Assembly: GCF_021347895.1 (NCBI RefSeq)
Contig: NC_067132.1
Coordinates: 27,435,757 to 27,499,756 of the forward strand
Source of the DNA: Acanthochromis polyacanthus
Taxonomy: Eukaryota; Chordata; Actinopteri; Pomacentridae
Direction of reading: 5' to 3'
DNA length: 64,000 nucleotides
Below the pieces are notes generated by a model. That model did not search any database. It was not told where the DNA came from and saw nothing but the letters and a program-made list of their open reading frames with translations. Shown in pieces: positions 60,666 through 64,000 of this stretch. The position numbers were made by a program, and so were the translations under genes. Each line of letters starts with the position of its first letter. Positions within the stretch are counted from its first letter, which is position 1.

Positions 60666-63600
60666 GATGAAGATGTGACATCATTACCGCCATCAGCATT
60701 GTTCAGTGTGGATTAAAATTCCATTTATGTGGTCATGCAGTGTAGTGTCCAGAGTTTTGCTTGATTACTTCAACTCTAACAAGTTCTCTGGCACCACCAA
60801 GCCTTCAAAGAAGCCATCCTTTTACACTATATTGAATTTGAAACTCAGTGTTGTACAGAGGTGAAGTCCCACTCCCTCTTTTAAGCAAAGATGTTTCACT
60901 GGCCTTGGTCAAACATTTTGAAAAGAGATTTTTTTTCTGCCATCCTTTCACAAAAAAAGTAATACAAAACTGTGGATTTCTGTGAATAAAGCCCCTTTCA
61001 GACTCCCTGCCTTCCATTAATCTGACAGCATCTGAACATGTTGGCTTCATGCCTGAATGATCACCTTGGTTACATTTACAAAAAAAGGTCAAAATGTTAA
61101 TTTTACGAGGTTGGATCTAATAGCATTTACGTATCGATTTCAAAACAGCCCAAGTCTAAACCACACAGTCACATTAATGTAGACAAAATAATCTGTCAGC
61201 AAGGGTGCCCATAAAAAAACGATAACATTTAATAAACAACTGATAATTAAATATCTGTAAAATAAATATGTTTTCAGCAGATTTACAACAGTGTAGTCTT
61301 TTGCAGTCACACTGTACAAGAACAAATAAGTATTTGTGAATGACAGTACAGTAGTAGTTTGTCACTCACACAGTAGCCCTGTTCTAAAACATGCCCTGCT
61401 TTATTTTCTATATTCTTTTAAATGGGACCACATTTTAAAAAAATAACATTTTGTTGCATTCAAAAAGTCTTGAAGCTAACAATTGAGACCATAAACTAAT
61501 CAGGAACATTTTCACTAAGGTAACAAATTAAGTGAGAAGAAGTAGGGTTGTTTTATTTAGAAACTCAGGTCTCTTTCTGCAGCCCCCTGCTGGTCATTAC
61601 AGGTAATGCATTTACCAGACACAATGGTAAAAATGATTTACCTACTTTTTATAGCTTATCTGTTAGAAACCTTCTAAATCTTTCCTTGGGGATTGATAAA
61701 GTCTAAGCTACATAATGACATTATAACTTATTTAGTAATTACATTTAGTATTTATAAACTAAAATCACAAAGTAGCCAGAGTTATAATAAGTGTAGTGGG
61801 ATGAAAATCATAATTTTGGCCTCTGAATTGAATTTAAGTGAAAGTATAAATGAGCAGAAAATGGAAATACCCAAGAAAAGAACAAGCACCTCAAATTTGT
61901 ACATAAAGTCCTCCTCTGGGTGTTGATTTAAACCCTAGAAACAGACTTTTGCTTTATATTTTGTTAGTTTTTTCCCATATAAACAATCACTACATGCCTG
62001 AAAATAGCTTAGGTATCACTCTAAAGCATTTTTTACTATTCTACAATTCTGCTCAAACATTGTAAAACTACAGCACGGAATGGTTCCGTTGGCTTTTTTA
62101 TCCATGAAACTCCAGATGTTTGAATCTGTGTTTCTGAGATGGTGCAGTTTCAAGGCAGAAATCATCAACCATGGAGTCATCTGCTTGTTTTCTTCACAAT
62201 ACGTCTTCCAGCAAACAAAAAACATAAAAAGGTTCATTTCTACAAGAGATTCTCTTTAGGTAAATGTAATAAGTTACTTTCCTTTTCTGACCATGTCACT
62301 AAAAGCATGATTGCTTCAGAGCATTCCCTAAATAGCAGCAACATGAGAAACAAATGCATTATGTGTCTCTTGATGTACTGTACAATTCTGCCACAGATCT
62401 CTCCGTCACTGTTTGAAAGAAACCACGAGGAGCATTAATGTAACAGTGACCTCTGTCTGACTGACAGAACACCAGGCGCCACACTTCAGTGGTGCTAAAG
62501 CATATTTTCTTAGTGTTCAACAACAGCAAACCCAGGAGTCTCGGTGCTGTCAGAGCCGGCCCATGGACGCAAAATGTGCCAGTTTTATCCAACAACGAGT
62601 CCACGAAGGCATCGCCTCTGTGGACGATTGCCTCGTGTGTTGCGGTAAACCGAGGCCAAAGGGGCTGCTGTGGATTCTTAACCGTCTGTCTTTGCTTTGG
62701 CATTTCAGCCACAATAGGTCAGCAGTGAGAGGTAAAATAAACAAGGGATAAGGCTGTCCTTCAGACTTCTGAACAAGGGTAAATGTTTTTGTTTTTTTTT
62801 TACATGAAAGCTTCTAAAAGGAAAGGGAAAATGTTTGTCTTTGGAGGGTGTTATGCTACTCCTTTAAGTAGGGCTGTCAAGAGGTATAATCTGTGCAGAT
62901 AATAAAGAAATAATTCAGTGAATTGTGACTATACTCGTCTCTGTAGGTTCCTCTGTACATACCTACATCTACATATGAGTTATTGTATCGGGGATAATAG
63001 TAATAATAATAATCCGGTGTCAGTGGAACGCACATTTCCACTCAAGGTAAAATTACTCAGTGACTCTTTAGTGGTTACATTGCATTATTATGCACCGCAG
63101 AGAACTCCACTGATAACTCACTCCCTGGCTTTATTAGCCACATGCCTTTTCCCTCTAGACAAAATATAATTTCAAGACCTCAGCCAAATGAAGCTGAAAA
63201 TCTCATCAGCAGTCCCTGTAAGAAATGACGCTGCATTATAGATCAAAGCTGACCTCGAATTTGCTTGTGCACAATAATATAAATCACAAGCGCGTGTCTG
63301 TGCACGAGAAAGGAAGCATGCGCTCACATAAAGGTGATTAGAGGTTGTGCTGGCATACATGTTGTTGATAAAACACAACAAATAAACATGAAGAGATAGA
63401 AACGACATGATTATTTCCCCTTTTTCTTTTTCTTTTTTGAGGGGAAAGAGGCTTTTGAACATAAAGGAGCTTTCATGTTTTGTTTAGTGGTCCAGCTGTG
63501 ACAGCTGGAAATGTGTTGCACTGATAGATGTGCTGACTTCTGACTTATTAATGGGACGTGTCAGAGAAAATAATAATAACATGCTTCATTGCTAGATGTG

Positions 63601-64000
63601 ACACTGTAAAAGGAAATGAACGTTTCCTGGGTTTTTTTTTTCTTTGTGGAATTTGCATTTTGTTGTTGTTTTGAATCTGAATTTCTCATAGTTGTGGATG
63701 TTAGTGGACATAAGTGTCTGTCTTTGTACATACTGTACATGTGTCTGTGATATCTAGAAGTGCAACTGATTAAAATGTGTTGTTGCTGATTCATTTAGTT
63801 GTTGATTCGTTGTTGGTGTTTTTTGTGATTTTTTCAGCCATTACCACTCCATTTAATAGTGATAAAACACTGAATGTGTGCAAATCAAAGGAAACAACAC
63901 ACAGCTTGAAGGGGTTGTTGGTGGCAGATTCGAGTTTAGGTTCCATCTTGGACCATTGTTGTAGTATTATTTTATGATTTAAAGCTCCTTTTGACTTTCA
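60666..64000. other. Unassigned DNA with one LINE/SINE tail and a locally GC-rich patch
   Basis: A tail 'tccttggggattgataaagt' lies at 61683-61702. The patch 62440-62730 is open in several frames (117 codons minus, 79 and 62 plus), as happens in GC-richer DNA. No frame shows a known domain. A short AAT run is near 63000. Nothing else is recognised up to the window end. Confidence 0.4.

Overview
The window looks like gene-poor vertebrate nuclear DNA, most likely from a ray-finned (teleost) fish. It is AT-rich and has no operons, no ribosome-binding sites and no long open frames. Its repeats are kinds I know from fish genomes: a decayed Tc1-like transposon, several hAT-like terminal repeats, a BED-finger hAT transposase remnant, tRNA-derived SINEs, and LINE 3' tails ending in 'aataaagt' or 'ctatacaaataaa'. 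This assignment is inference from repeat style and from vertebrate IDH3A similarity. I cannot name a species.

I see no intact protein-coding gene. The only clear host-gene homology is a broken, intron-less partial copy of idh3a (NAD-dependent isocitrate dehydrogenase alpha subunit) on the minus strand at about 52.4-53.1 kb. One short segment at 33857-33941 (minus) has exon-like features and a SAM-domain-like residue pattern, but this is weak. The window is probably intergenic or lies inside a large intron.

Layout: 1-4.8 kb, unique-looking AT-rich DNA. 4.8-5.6 kb, two adjacent non-autonomous DNA transposons. 5.7-8.1 kb, LINE/SINE tails and a 614-bp hAT-like element filled with TTTTGTC-type repeats. 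9.8 kb, a SINE. 11.45-11.65 kb, an inverted fragment of the 5.1-kb family. 15.1 kb, a LINE 3' end. 15.6-16.7 kb, further members of both 5-kb families. 22.25-22.9 kb, a hAT 5' end with a BED-finger transposase remnant. 24.9-26.0 kb, a fourth member of the 5.1-kb family. 28.8 kb, a SINE fragment. 31.8-32.4 kb, a well-preserved 575-bp inverted-repeat element flanked by TTAA. 35.02-35.11 kb, an extreme poly-G run. 35.9 and 43.9 kb, two members of one AT-rich non-autonomous family. 44.3-44.6 kb, a 57-bp minisatellite. 48.2 kb, an AAT microsatellite. 51.4 kb, a SINE. 52.4-53.1 kb, the idh3a retrocopy. 54.6-55.4 kb, the Tc1-like transposase remnant. 57.7-58.7 kb, a tandem array of about 218-bp units. 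60.4 kb, a second copy of the LINE 3' end.

No genes work together here as a pathway. The content is a record of transposition, retroposition and tandem duplication. Most of the remaining sequence is unassigned. Some of it could be conserved regulatory DNA, which only cross-species alignment can show. I did not find a convincing new biological system. The best leads are the Kozak-like short module shared by four transposon copies, the poly-G run, the TTAA element, the 218-bp array, and the possible SAM-like exon.
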